A stretch of 64,000 nucleotides of DNA, taken from contig NZ_WHNZ01000015.1 of NCBI RefSeq assembly GCF_013141725.1, positions 434,001 to 498,000 of the forward strand, read 5' to 3'. The notes under the pieces are model-generated. The model was given only the letters and a program-made list of their open reading frames with translations, ran no database searches and was not told the origin of the DNA. This document shows positions 21,376-29,649 of the stretch, piece by piece. The stretch comes from Paenibacillus planticolens. Lineage in GTDB: Bacteria; Bacillota; Bacilli; Paenibacillales; NBRC-103111. A program made the translations under genes and the position numbers. The stretch's first letter is position 1. Every line of letters begins with the position of its first letter.

Positions 21376-22260
21376 ATGAAACAGAGCAAAGGGGTATCAG
21401 GACTATTACAGCAGTGGGTATTTATCGGACCTGCGTTCCTATTTTTTGCCCTCATCGTTGTAGCGCCTTTTCTCATGAGCATTTATTATTCATTCACAGA
21501 GTGGAACGGTGTAACGACAAGCGTGAAGTTCAACGGCTTGGACAATTTTAAGCACCTTCTTTTTGATGACAAAGATTACCGCAATGCGTTCTGGTTCACA
21601 ACGCGGATTACCGTGACAGATGTGATCCTTACGAACGTTGTCGGTTTCCTGTTGGCCCTTTTGTTGACACAAGCATTGAAAACGAGAAATGTGCTGCGCA
21701 CGATTTTCTTCATGCCGAACGTCATCGGCGGACTTCTGCTCGGATTTATTTGGCAGTTTATTTTCGTTAAAGGATTCGGAACGCTCGGCGAGTTGACGAA
21801 CTGGAGCTTTTTTCAACTGCCTTGGCTAGGCGACGCTCCTACCGCATTCTGGGCGATTGCCATCGTTAGTATTTGGCAGGGTGCCGGGTACTTAATGATC
21901 ATTTATATTGCGGCGCTTTCGAATGTGCCCAAAGATATGGTTGAAGCTGCGTATATTGACGGTGCTACCCGTTTTCAAGTACTCAAAAACATTATCGTTC
22001 CGCTGATCATGCCGGCGGTTACCGTATGTTTATTCCTAACCATTTCGTGGAACTTCAAAATGTTTGACCTGAACTTCTCCTTGACCAAAGGCGGACCGTT
22101 CAACTCGACGGAATCGGTGTCTATCAATATTTATCAAGAAGCGTTCCGCAATAACAACTATGGCTTAGGAACAGCGAAAGCGTTAGTATTCTTTATTGTA
22201 GTGGCCATCATTTCGACCATCCAAGTCATGTATACGAAACGCAAGGAGGTTGAAGTGTAA
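21376..22260 (+). CDS. Sugar ABC transporter permease (MalF/UgpA type)
   Basis: A 294-residue inner-membrane permease with six predicted helices, one half of the channel of a carbohydrate importer. The cytoplasmic EAA loop that contacts the ATPase is read as EAAYIDGATRFQVLKNIIVPL near residue 200. AAGGGGGAAA is its ribosome site. It overlaps the next permease by one base (TAATG), so both are made together. There is no ATPase gene in the cluster; a shared MsmX-type ATPase encoded elsewhere is usual in Firmicutes. Confidence 0.93.
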   Translation: MKQSKGVSGLLQQWVFIGPAFLFFALIVVAPFLMSIYYSFTEWNGVTTSVKFNGLDNFKHLLFDDKDYRNAFWFTTRITVTDVILTNVVGFLLALLLTQALKTRNVLRTIFFMPNVIGGLLLGFIWQFIFVKGFGTLGELTNWSFFQLPWLGDAPTAFWAIAIVSIWQGAGYLMIIYIAALSNVPKDMVEAAYIDGATRFQVLKNIIVPLIMPAVTVCLFLTISWNFKMFDLNFSLTKGGPFNSTESVSINIYQEAFRNNNYGLGTAKALVFFIVVAIISTIQVMYTKRKEVEV

Positions 22261-23096
22261 TGGATACAGTCAAAAAATATTCAGGACGGTTATTCACACT
22301 TGAAGTGTTGGGTATCCTGATCGCTCTCTTATTTCTGGTTCCGTTCTATTTTGTCATTGTCAACTCACTCAAAACATTCCCGGAACTGGCTGCAAGCACA
22401 GCGAAGCTTCCGCAAAGCTTGTATTTTGATAACTACAAAAAAGTATGGACGATCATGAAATTCCCCAGCGCCTTCATGAATTCTTTGATCATTACGGTTT
22501 TCAGTAACGTAGGGCTTGTCATCATCAGTTCCATGGCGGCGTATCGGATGGTGCGTAAGCCGAGTAAATTCAACAATCTGGTTTTCCTAGCTTTCGTAGC
22601 CGCGATGGTGATTCCGTTTCAATCCATCATGATTCCGCTGGTACGCGTTGCAAGTCAAGTTGGACTGATGGACAGCAAATTGGGATTAATCATTTGTTAT
22701 TTTGGTTTCGGTGTTTCCCTTAACGTGTTCTTGTTCCACGGTTTTATTAAATCGATTCCTATGGAAATTGAAGAATCCGCTACTGTGGATGGTTGTTCGC
22801 CCTATGGCGTATTCTGGCGCATCGTTTTCCCGCTGCTTAAACCAATGTCCACGACGGTCATTATTTTGAACAGCTTGTGGATATGGAACGATTACTTGCT
22901 GCCTTCCCTGGTGTTAAACAGTCCCGGTTTGCGAACCATACCACTGGCGACGTTCTCCTTCTTTGGACAGTATACGAAACAATGGGATTTGGCGCTTGCC
23001 GGTTTGACACTTGGCGTATTGCCGATCGTTATTTTCTTCCTTGCTATGCAGAAGCATATTGTTGAAGGAATTACAGCAGGTTCCGTAAAAGGGTGA
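22260..23096 (+). CDS. Sugar ABC transporter permease (MalG/UgpE type)
   Basis: 278 residues, six predicted helices, the second permease of the importer. Its EAA loop reads EESATVDGCSPYGVFWRIVF and the C-terminus has the usual KHIVEGITAGSVKG ending. Together with the permease before it and the binding lipoprotein after it, it forms a CUT1-type importer for oligosaccharides or glycosides. Substrate cannot be told; no glycosidase lies in this unit apart from the phosphodiester glycosidase on the opposite strand. Confidence 0.93.
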   Translation: MDTVKKYSGRLFTLEVLGILIALLFLVPFYFVIVNSLKTFPELAASTAKLPQSLYFDNYKKVWTIMKFPSAFMNSLIITVFSNVGLVIISSMAAYRMVRKPSKFNNLVFLAFVAAMVIPFQSIMIPLVRVASQVGLMDSKLGLIICYFGFGVSLNVFLFHGFIKSIPMEIEESATVDGCSPYGVFWRIVFPLLKPMSTTVIILNSLWIWNDYLLPSLVLNSPGLRTIPLATFSFFGQYTKQWDLALAGLTLGVLPIVIFFLAMQKHIVEGITAGSVKG

Positions 23097-23268
23097 CAAA
23101 TTTGTAAAGTGGTTCAAAATCTTCCACCTTTATGTTCAATATTCTCTGTGTTAAGGGTTTAAGAAAGTGTTTACAATAAACCATGTGAACTGATGACGAC
23201 GAGAGAAATGAATCCTCTGCCCGTGATCATGTATGATGAGTAAACAAAAAAAGGGAGGCTTTACCTTA

Positions 23269-24588
23269 ATGAAAAAATTAACGATGATCAGTATGGCTAC
23301 CGTACTTACATTATCATTGGTTGCAGCTGGCTGCGGCAAGAAAGAAGAGACACCTGCGCCAACGGCTTCAACGGGAGCAGCAGCAACAACAACGCCTGCT
23401 CCGGCTGGCAAACCGGTTACAATTAAAATGTTCCAATTCAAAGTAGAAATTGCGGACCAATTGGGTAAATTGGTTGCAGAATATCAAAAGCTGAATCCTA
23501 ACGTGAAAATTCAAGTTGACACAGTTGGCGGCGGTGCGGACTATGGCGCAGCTTTGCTGGCGAAGTTCAACTCCGGCGATAAACCGGACATTTTCAACAA
23601 CGGCGGCTTCTCGGATTTGGATAAATGGATTGAAAACCTGGAAGATCTTTCCGATCAACCATGGGTGAACGATCTGGTAGACGTTGCGAAAGAGCCAATG
23701 ACGAAAAACGGCAAAATTTATGGACAGCCGCTTAACCTTGAAGGATACGGTTTCCAATACAATAAAGATCTGTTCGCACAAGCAGGCATCACTGAGCTGC
23801 CAAAAACACTTGCACAGCTGGAAGATGCCGCTAAAAAGCTTCAAGCCAAAGGTATTACACCGTTTGAGAACGGCTATGGCGAGTGGTGGGTACTGGGTAA
23901 CCACTTTGTAAACCTTCCATTTGCTTACCAAAAAGATTCAAATGCTTTCATTGACGGTCTGAACAAAGGAACAGCGAAAATTCCAGGCAACGAACAATTC
24001 AACCAATGGGCGAAATTGTTTGATCTGACGCTGCAATACGGCAACAAAAACCCGCTGCAAACAGACTACAACACGCAAGTAACTGACTTTGCTACAGGCA
24101 AAGCGGCTATGACACAGCAAGGAAACTGGACACAAGTTCAAATTACTAAAACGAACCCGAATATCAAAATTGGCTTCTTGCCAATGCCGATCACGGATGA
24201 CGCTGTAACGAACGATAAATTGTTCGTAGGCGTACCTAACAACTGGGTAATCAACAAAAACTCCGCTGTGAAAGACGAAGCGAAGAAATTCCTGAACTGG
24301 ATGGTAACTTCCGATACAGGTAAAAAATACATTACTGATGAATTCAAATTCATCCCTGCGTTCAAATCCATTCCTGCTGACGAGAAAGTTCTTGGACCAT
24401 TAGCAGCAGACATCATTTCGTACAGCAAAGCCGGTAAAACATTGAGCTGGAACTGGTTCAAATTCCCAGGCGGCGAAGCATCCAGTAAAAAATTCGGCGA
24501 TATTATGCAAGGTTATGTCGCGAAGAAGTATACGAAGGATCAAATGCTGGATGAATTCCAGAAAACATGGGATAGCTTGAAGAAGTAA
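23269..24588 (+). CDS. Sugar-binding lipoprotein of ABC importer
   Basis: A 439-residue CUT1 family solute-binding protein. The lipoprotein signal is clear: basic start MKKLTM, hydrophobic core and lipobox LVAAGC with the lipidated Cys at residue 22, then a low-complexity Ala/Thr/Pro linker before the binding domain. The frame runs upstream to 23233, but the ATG at 23269 follows AAAGGGAGG and begins the signal peptide. The gap of 170 bases before it, longer than elsewhere in the operon, contains a weak cre-like sequence at 23162-23175. A terminator follows, so it closes the operon. Confidence 0.92.
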   Translation: MKKLTMISMATVLTLSLVAAGCGKKEETPAPTASTGAAATTTPAPAGKPVTIKMFQFKVEIADQLGKLVAEYQKLNPNVKIQVDTVGGGADYGAALLAKFNSGDKPDIFNNGGFSDLDKWIENLEDLSDQPWVNDLVDVAKEPMTKNGKIYGQPLNLEGYGFQYNKDLFAQAGITELPKTLAQLEDAAKKLQAKGITPFENGYGEWWVLGNHFVNLPFAYQKDSNAFIDGLNKGTAKIPGNEQFNQWAKLFDLTLQYGNKNPLQTDYNTQVTDFATGKAAMTQQGNWTQVQITKTNPNIKIGFLPMPITDDAVTNDKLFVGVPNNWVINKNSAVKDEAKKFLNWMVTSDTGKKYITDEFKFIPAFKSIPADEKVLGPLAADIISYSKAGKTLSWNWFKFPGGEASSKKFGDIMQGYVAKKYTKDQMLDEFQKTWDSLKK

Positions 24589-24608
24589 CACCATAGTGGG
24601 TCGTAATA

Positions 24609-24637
24609 AAGCCTCAGCGCCAATGCTGGGGCTTTTT
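24609..24637 (+). terminator. Terminator after the ABC importer
   Basis: AGCCTCAGC and GCTGGGGCT pair across nine positions (one G-T), followed by TTTTT. Confidence 0.8.
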
Positions 24638-24699
24638 GCCGTTTAACAGAAAGAAATCGGGCTGTTACAATAAGGAGGACTGAGGAGCGGGGGGCTACG

Positions 24700-25929
24700 A
24701 TGAACGTAAGATTTAGGACTTGGCTGCAAAGCAGAGGCAATTCTCTGCCGCAAGAGAAAAGATTAACACGCGAAGCTGTAATTTCGCTCATTATTCATTC
24801 TACTTTTCAATTCGGCGCTTCCATGTCGGGTGTGTTTCTGAATTTATATCTTTGGCGCTTAACACACAGCGTAGCCGTAAACGGAACGTACAGCATTATC
24901 GTTTACCTCCTGACACCGATTGGCTTTGCCATTGGCGGCTGGATGATCAAAAAGAAAGACAGAATGGTGTCATACCGCCTTGGCATTATGCTGATCGGTC
25001 TATTTTATTTGAGTGTCATTATCGCTCAGGAAGCTCTCGTGGAATATTACATAGCGTTTGCCATTTTCAATGGGCTGGCAGGCGCATTTTACTGGGTAGG
25101 TTATTTAACGCTTATGTATGATGTATCTACCGAGCAGAACCGGATTCGCTATCTCGCCTATAACATGATTTTCTTCACGATGGCCACATTAGCTGGACCT
25201 GCGCTTGCGGGATTTATTATTCGGTTAAAAGAAGGACTCAGCGGGTACACCATCGTTTTCTCGATCGCATTCTGCATGTTTCTCCTGGCGGCCCTGATTT
25301 CTTTGAAAATCAAAGCCTCGAGCGGGCATCATCGCGTGTATTATTTGAAGCTGACAGGCCTGATCATGAAGAAAGAAAGGGACTGGTTTAAGGCTCTGCT
25401 CGGTTTTTTCGGGATGGGCCTGCTCCAGGGCATCATGCTGTTCCTGCCGAATATCCTCTTATTTAAGGTGATGCCGCGGGAAGATATTGTAGGTTACTTA
25501 GGCGTGCTTTACTCCAGTTTAAGCATTGTCATGGGGATGTTTATTTCCAAATATGCAAGGAGCAGCAAATCCCGTTTGTATTTAACGGTTTCGACGGTCG
25601 GTTATTTGGTCGGGGTTTCGTTTTTAATGGGAAGTATCACGGTCTGGTCGGTCGTAGGCTTTATGATTCTGTACTCCATATTCTCACCGCTGCAAGGCAA
25701 TACGATGACGGGTTATTATTATGGACTCATCGGGAAACTGCCGCTCAAAGGCGAGTTGAAAGTAGAAAGCGTTGTCGTTCGGGAAATTTTCCTCAATATC
25801 GGCCGTGTGATTTCGATTTTTTGCTTCATTACATACGGGCGTGATTTGGATGGCGGATTGATTCCGTGGATTCTCTTGATCGCTGCCCTCACACAGTTTG
25901 CCTTAGTCTGGTCCGTTAAGAATCGTTAG
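24700..25929 (+). CDS. Major facilitator superfamily transporter
   Basis: A 409-residue integral membrane protein with about twelve hydrophobic helices and the central cytoplasmic loop expected of MFS carriers. The loop between helices 2 and 3 reads GGWMIKKKDRMVSYRLG, a degenerate MFS motif A. Many relatives in Bacillales are annotated only as MFS transporters; substrate is unknown and could be a drug, sugar or metabolite. Ribosome site GAGGACTGAGGAG precedes the ATG at some distance. It appears to be transcribed alone or with the flavoprotein gene 70 bases downstream. Confidence 0.85.
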   Translation: MNVRFRTWLQSRGNSLPQEKRLTREAVISLIIHSTFQFGASMSGVFLNLYLWRLTHSVAVNGTYSIIVYLLTPIGFAIGGWMIKKKDRMVSYRLGIMLIGLFYLSVIIAQEALVEYYIAFAIFNGLAGAFYWVGYLTLMYDVSTEQNRIRYLAYNMIFFTMATLAGPALAGFIIRLKEGLSGYTIVFSIAFCMFLLAALISLKIKASSGHHRVYYLKLTGLIMKKERDWFKALLGFFGMGLLQGIMLFLPNILLFKVMPREDIVGYLGVLYSSLSIVMGMFISKYARSSKSRLYLTVSTVGYLVGVSFLMGSITVWSVVGFMILYSIFSPLQGNTMTGYYYGLIGKLPLKGELKVESVVVREIFLNIGRVISIFCFITYGRDLDGGLIPWILLIAALTQFALVWSVKNR

Positions 25930-25998
25930 AGGGAGCATGAAAGCGCCCTTACAAGGTTATCCTAGGGATAGATGACAGGAGAAGAGGGACTTCAGGTT

Positions 25999-26949
25999 AT
26001 GAAAAAGTATGACAGTGTGATCGTCGGCGGAGGCATCGCCGGACTTCAGGCGGCCATCCAACTCGGCAGATATGAGTATAAAGTGCTTGTTATTGATGCC
26101 GGATACGGCAGATCGACCTTGTGCAAAAGCTATCACAATTTGCTGGGGTGGCCGGACGGTGTGTCGGGTGAAGAGCTTCGCAGGCTGGGCAGGATGCAGG
26201 CCGAGAGGCTAGGGGTTGCTTTCATCAAGGATGAAGTTGTACAAGCTGTAAACAAAGGGAAGCCAGGGGACGGTTTCGAATTATGGGGGAAGTCGGGGAA
26301 TGGGTATGAAGCGCCGACGCTGCTTCTGGCGACCGGGCTTATGGATCGTATCCCTGAAATTCCAGGACTCAAACCTTGTCTCGGCTTAACGATCTATGTC
26401 TGTCCGGATTGCGACGGCTATGAAATCAGAAATAAAACGACCATAGTGATGGGTTCAGGCGATGCCGGAGCGGGAATGGCGCTGAAGCTAAGGCTGAGGA
26501 CGGATAAGCTGACTTACGTCAACCATGGACAGTACGCTGTGAAAATGAGTCTTTTGGAAGAGCTCAAGAAAAATGGGATTACCTACATAGCCGATGACAT
26601 CCAAGAAGTTATTGCAGCGGAAAATGGTCTTTGTCAGGGCTTGGTGACGGTGAGTGGAAAACGGTTGGAAGCGGAGCGCGGCTTTATTGCTTTTGGTGGA
26701 AATGAAGTGAAATCGGATCTGGCCCGCCAGCTGGGAGCCGAACGCATGGAAAATCGGCATATCATGACGGATCCTCGTTCGAAAATGACCAGCGTACCGT
26801 TCCTCTGGGCAGCCGGTGACGTAGGTGTTCACGCCGAGCAAGTGACGATTGCCATGGGCGAGGGTGCGCAAGCTGCGATTTGGATGAACAAAGTGCTGCT
26901 GATGTTAAAAGAAGAGGCGAACGCCAACCGGGTGGTCGTCCGCTCTTAG
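25999..26949 (+). CDS. Thioredoxin-reductase-like FAD/NAD(P) oxidoreductase
   Basis: 316 residues with two Rossmann parts: FAD-binding GGGIAGLQAAIQLG at the N-terminus, a NAD(P)-binding GSGDAGAGMALKL in the middle, and a C-terminal FAD-binding WAAGDVG. The redox motif is CPDCDGYEI instead of the CATC of classical thioredoxin reductase, a form seen in many Firmicutes paralogues whose partner is unknown. Two starts are possible, ATG at 25972 and 25999; I prefer 25999 because homologues begin just before YDSVIVGGG. Its 3' end overlaps the convergent DUF2161 gene by four bases. Confidence 0.85.
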   Translation: MKKYDSVIVGGGIAGLQAAIQLGRYEYKVLVIDAGYGRSTLCKSYHNLLGWPDGVSGEELRRLGRMQAERLGVAFIKDEVVQAVNKGKPGDGFELWGKSGNGYEAPTLLLATGLMDRIPEIPGLKPCLGLTIYVCPDCDGYEIRNKTTIVMGSGDAGAGMALKLRLRTDKLTYVNHGQYAVKMSLLEELKKNGITYIADDIQEVIAAENGLCQGLVTVSGKRLEAERGFIAFGGNEVKSDLARQLGAERMENRHIMTDPRSKMTSVPFLWAAGDVGVHAEQVTIAMGEGAQAAIWMNKVLLMLKEEANANRVVVRS

Positions 26950-27671
26950 GAGAGTTCAGTGGAGCCGGCGGAGGGAGAAAAGGCTGCGGTAACGTGTACG
27001 TATTCCGCCAATGCTTTCTCACCGAGCGGGGTAATGTGGTAGATGCCGCGGCTTTGGCGTACGAACCACCGGTAGTAGTTTTTTTGCAGCAGGGAGCTGA
27101 CGGCTTTGTTATTCGTCAGGTCACGCAGCTGGCGCGGACTGAGAGGTCCGTGCTCACGCATCAAATAGGCGCAGTGCAGCGATTTCTCACGGTAGGCGGT
27201 CATCAGCTTTTGTTTGGAGCTGCCTCCCACATTGTAGTCGCCGCTGCGTTCATGAAACTCGTTGACGACCCGCAATGCCGCTCTTTTATTATGACGCAAC
27301 GTATATGGCGTAGGCTCGCAGACAAGGTCGACTGCGGGCTTTTTGCGTTTATAGAACTGAACGGTTAAGACGCCAAGTCCCAGCATGCGGCAGAGTCGCC
27401 GAATGTCCTCCCACTGCAGGCGGTGCGGCGCTTTCCCTTTATTCGGCAGCTCAAAAGCGACATACACTTGCTCGGTGAGACGCAAACGGTCGATTCCTTG
27501 CACAAGGAGCGGGATGTTGAAGCTCTTTTTCAGTTCGACGACAATCGGAGGCTCGTCACCGCGAATGGCAACTAAGTCGCAATGCTTGACTTCCCCGCGA
27601 ACGGCATAGCCGCGCTGCTCAAAATATTGTTTAACCGGAGCGTACAGCTCCGTTTCGTTTTGGATAGGCAT
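26946..27671 (-). CDS. DUF2161 protein, putative PD-(D/E)XK phosphodiesterase
   Basis: 241 residues. The N-terminal half fits the PD-(D/E)XK nuclease fold: Glu7 in NETELYAPVK, D32 in HCDLVAIRG, then E46 and K48 in VVELKKSF give the metal-binding D-x(13)-ExK pattern. The C-terminal part (about 150-220) looks like a winged helix (GPLSPRQLRDLTNNKAVSSL). DUF2161 family proteins are predicted nucleases of unknown role. The frame is open well upstream, but the ATG at 27671 has AGGGGGAG before it and starts the conserved region. A single gene with its own extended -10 promoter; convergent with the flavoprotein gene. Confidence 0.85.
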   Translation of the reverse strand: MPIQNETELYAPVKQYFEQRGYAVRGEVKHCDLVAIRGDEPPIVVELKKSFNIPLLVQGIDRLRLTEQVYVAFELPNKGKAPHRLQWEDIRRLCRMLGLGVLTVQFYKRKKPAVDLVCEPTPYTLRHNKRAALRVVNEFHERSGDYNVGGSSKQKLMTAYREKSLHCAYLMREHGPLSPRQLRDLTNNKAVSSLLQKNYYRWFVRQSRGIYHITPLGEKALAEYVHVTAAFSPSAGSTELS

Positions 27672-27720
27672 GGTGAAAATTCTCCCCCTACTTGGGATGA
27701 AGGCAGTCAGAATGTGTTTC

Positions 27721-27729
27721 ATTATAACA
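27721..27729 (-). promoter_or_regulatory. Extended -10 promoter of the DUF2161 gene
   Basis: Read on the minus strand: TGTTATAAT, a perfect extended -10 element (TGnTATAAT), about 50 bases before the start codon. No good -35, as is common for extended -10 promoters. Confidence 0.55.
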
Positions 27730-27883
27730 CAGGTTTTGCTAAAATAGGGGAAGAAGTACTTGTACGTACATGTTGTGGGTTGGCTGTGGTTGGCGGGAAG
27801 GAACGTAAAATAAAGCTGGAATGCGAGCGCTAGCGTGGAAGTGCTGAGGAAGCTGAAAATGGAGACAGAGGGCAGGGGTTTCA

Positions 27884-27942
27884 AGGGAGTTGAACAGCGA
27901 GAGACTGGGCAGGGATGCCGAGGGAGTTGAATAGCGAGAGAC
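27884..27942 (+). repeat. Two 22-bp direct repeats upstream of egsA
   Basis: AGGGAGTTGAACAGCGAGAG (27884-) recurs at 27921- with one change (AAC to AAT); the match covers 22 bases and the copies start 37 bases apart. They lie about 45-100 bases before the egsA start and may be regulator sites or a slipped duplication. Confidence 0.6.
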
Positions 27943-27985
27943 GGAGCAGACAAACTTTTGTTAGTGGAATATACAGGGGAGGGTG

Positions 27986-29296
27986 ATGAGAGTGAGTGAG
28001 GTTTTGAATAAATGGCTTGGTCGCACGATTGATTGCGCTTGTGGGCAGAGGCATGAAATTCCGATTCGGCGCATCGTCATTGAACGAGATGCTTTGGGGC
28101 GGGTGGCCGGCTATGTGAAAGAAGCCGGCTACGGTGAAGTGACGCTTGTTGCGGACGAGAAGACGTACCAAGCGGCGGGAGCGAAGCTGCGTGACCTGCT
28201 CGAAGCCGCGCAGGTCAAGGTCAGCATCAGCGTGATCCGCGAGAACGCGATGGGGGAAGTTGCCGCCGATGAGGAGGCGATCATCCAAGCGCTGCTGGAC
28301 ACGCCGCTAACGTCGGAAGCTCTTGTTGCCGTGGGGGCGGGAACCCTGCACGACATCGTGCGCTTCGTCAGCCACCGCACGAAGCGGCCTTTCTTGTCTG
28401 TGCCGACAGCGCCATCGGTTGACGGCTTCGCTTCTGTCGGCGCGCCGCTTATCGTGCGCGGCTTCAAGCAGACGATCCCTGCCATCGCACCGGAGGCGAT
28501 CTTCGCCGACCTTGCCCTGCTCGCAGAGGCGCCGCAAGCGATGATCGCGGCCGGCCTCGGCGACATGCTCGGCAAGCACACTTCGCTTGCGGACTGGTCG
28601 CTGGGCCGCGTGCTGCTTGATGAGCACTACTGCGAGCTTAGCGCGCAGTTGACGCTGGAAGCCGTGGAGCTGTGCACGGCTAACTTGGACGAGATCGCGC
28701 AGCGCACGGATCTCGGCTTGTTGAAACTGATGGAAGGCCTGCTGCTGTCCGGCCTTTCCATGCTCTTGGTCGGCCACTCCCGGCCGGCCTCCGGGGCAGA
28801 GCACCATCTCTCCCATTATTGGGAGATGGTGCTTCTGCAGCAGCGCCGCAGGGCGCTGCTGCACGGCGCGAAGGTCGGCGTCGCGACCGTGCTGATGGCG
28901 CAGCGCTACGCGTCGCTGCGGGACGTCACGGCCGCTGAGGCCGCTGCGCGCCTAGCGCAAAGCCAGGCCCCAAGCCGGCAGACGGATGCGGAACGCATCC
29001 GCGGGGCCTACGGGGCCATGGCGGAGCAGGTCATCGCCGAGAATTTTCCGGCGGATGGCGTGGTTGTTGATAGCGAAGCGCTGAAGGCGCGCATCGCTTC
29101 GAGGTGGGGCGATGTGCAAGCCATCGCCCGTGCGGTCCCTGCACCCGAGCAGCTCATCGCTTGGCTCGGGGCTGTGCAGGGACCGCTGACGCCCGAGCAG
29201 CTCGGCGTGGAGCCTGAGCTGGTGGAGGCGTCTCTGAAGGATGCGCTGTTCGTGCGCAACCGGTTTACGATTTTGCGGCTATTGCGGCTCTTATAG
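27986..29296 (+). CDS. egsA: sn-glycerol-1-phosphate dehydrogenase (AraM type)
   Basis: EgsA/AraM reduces dihydroxyacetone phosphate to sn-glycerol-1-phosphate, the archaeal-type glycerol backbone; in Bacillus it feeds heptaprenylglyceryl phosphate synthesis with PcrB. About 436 residues. Seen: VAVGAGTLHDIVRF (NAD(P)-binding), SVPTAPSVDGFAS, AAGLGDMLGKHTS with metal-binding Asp, and GAEHHLSHYWE with metal-binding His residues. Starts GTG 27983, ATG 27986 and GTG 27992 are all in frame; the ribosome site GGGGAGGG fits 27992 at least as well. Unlike Bacillus subtilis araM it is not in an arabinose operon. The 3' two-thirds is strikingly GC-rich (44 of 60 bases at 28501-28560). Confidence 0.92.
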   Translation: MRVSEVLNKWLGRTIDCACGQRHEIPIRRIVIERDALGRVAGYVKEAGYGEVTLVADEKTYQAAGAKLRDLLEAAQVKVSISVIRENAMGEVAADEEAIIQALLDTPLTSEALVAVGAGTLHDIVRFVSHRTKRPFLSVPTAPSVDGFASVGAPLIVRGFKQTIPAIAPEAIFADLALLAEAPQAMIAAGLGDMLGKHTSLADWSLGRVLLDEHYCELSAQLTLEAVELCTANLDEIAQRTDLGLLKLMEGLLLSGLSMLLVGHSRPASGAEHHLSHYWEMVLLQQRRRALLHGAKVGVATVLMAQRYASLRDVTAAEAAARLAQSQAPSRQTDAERIRGAYGAMAEQVIAENFPADGVVVDSEALKARIASRWGDVQAIARAVPAPEQLIAWLGAVQGPLTPEQLGVEPELVEASLKDALFVRNRFTILRLLRLL

Positions 29297-29311
29297 GGGC
29301 TAATGACAACG

Positions 29312-29341
29312 ATCCTCTCCTGTTCTGGAGAGGATTTTTTG
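29312..29341 (+). terminator. Terminator after egsA
   Basis: ATCCTCTCC-TGTTCT-GGAGAGGAT is a perfect 9-bp stem followed by TTTTTT. Confidence 0.85.
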
Positions 29342-29486
29342 TGCTGAGCCTCGGGACTTCCTCCACCCTATTACAAAGGTAGTGTCGAACCCGGATCATG
29401 AAAAATGTTAAAAAAATACAGATGTATCGTAAAAAACTGCAGCTAGTTTTTCTCGCAAGCGGGTTATGATAGAACCGTTCAAGGAT

Positions 29487-29500
29487 TGTAAGCGCGTACA
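29487..29500 (+). promoter_or_regulatory. CcpA catabolite-responsive element (cre)
   Basis: TGTAAGCGCGTACA matches the cre consensus TGWAANCGNTNWCA at 13 of 14 positions. It lies just downstream of a possible -10 (TATGAT), where CcpA binding would repress the secreted lyase-like gene when preferred sugars are available. Confidence 0.65.
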
Positions 29501-29649
29501 TAACAGATCCCTTGAAGCAGATCACATTCTAAACAGAGAGGAGGATGGATATTACCAAGCAGCATGATCTGAGTTCTCAGTAAACGACCTATGCAATGCG
29601 GCAAGGTTTTCGTTTCTTCAGTAAACTTAGGGTTGATATGGAGGGAAGT

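Larger units (their letters stand above)
27672..27985. other. Gene-free stretch between DUF2161 gene and egsA
   Basis: About 310 bases without a supported gene. The left part carries the minus-strand promoter; the right part carries a purine-rich pair of 22-bp direct repeats and the egsA ribosome site GGGGAGGG. No terminator or RNA fold stood out. Confidence 0.6.
29297..29649 (+). other. Gene-free stretch with cre site before the secreted lyase-like gene
   Basis: About 350 bases: the egsA terminator, a possible TATGAT -10 (29465-29470), the cre site at 29487-29500, and a potential 12-codon leader frame (ATG 29544) whose GAGGAGG is too close to its ATG to be convincing. No other gene is seen. 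Confidence 0.55.

Noticed and set aside
23162..23175. cre-like sequence AGAAAGTGTTTACA before the sugar-binding lipoprotein
   Set aside because: 12 of 14 positions agree, but the central CG needed for CcpA contact is TG and the first base is wrong; kept only as a note in the gene entry.
28307..28864. Long antisense frames inside egsA
   Set aside because: High GC content removes stop codons; composition is Arg/Ala-rich and the sense strand gives a clear enzyme.
29544..29582. Twelve-codon leader peptide frame before the secreted lyase-like gene
   Set aside because: The GAGGAGG directly touches the ATG, leaving no spacing for initiation, and the peptide has no run of regulatory codons.
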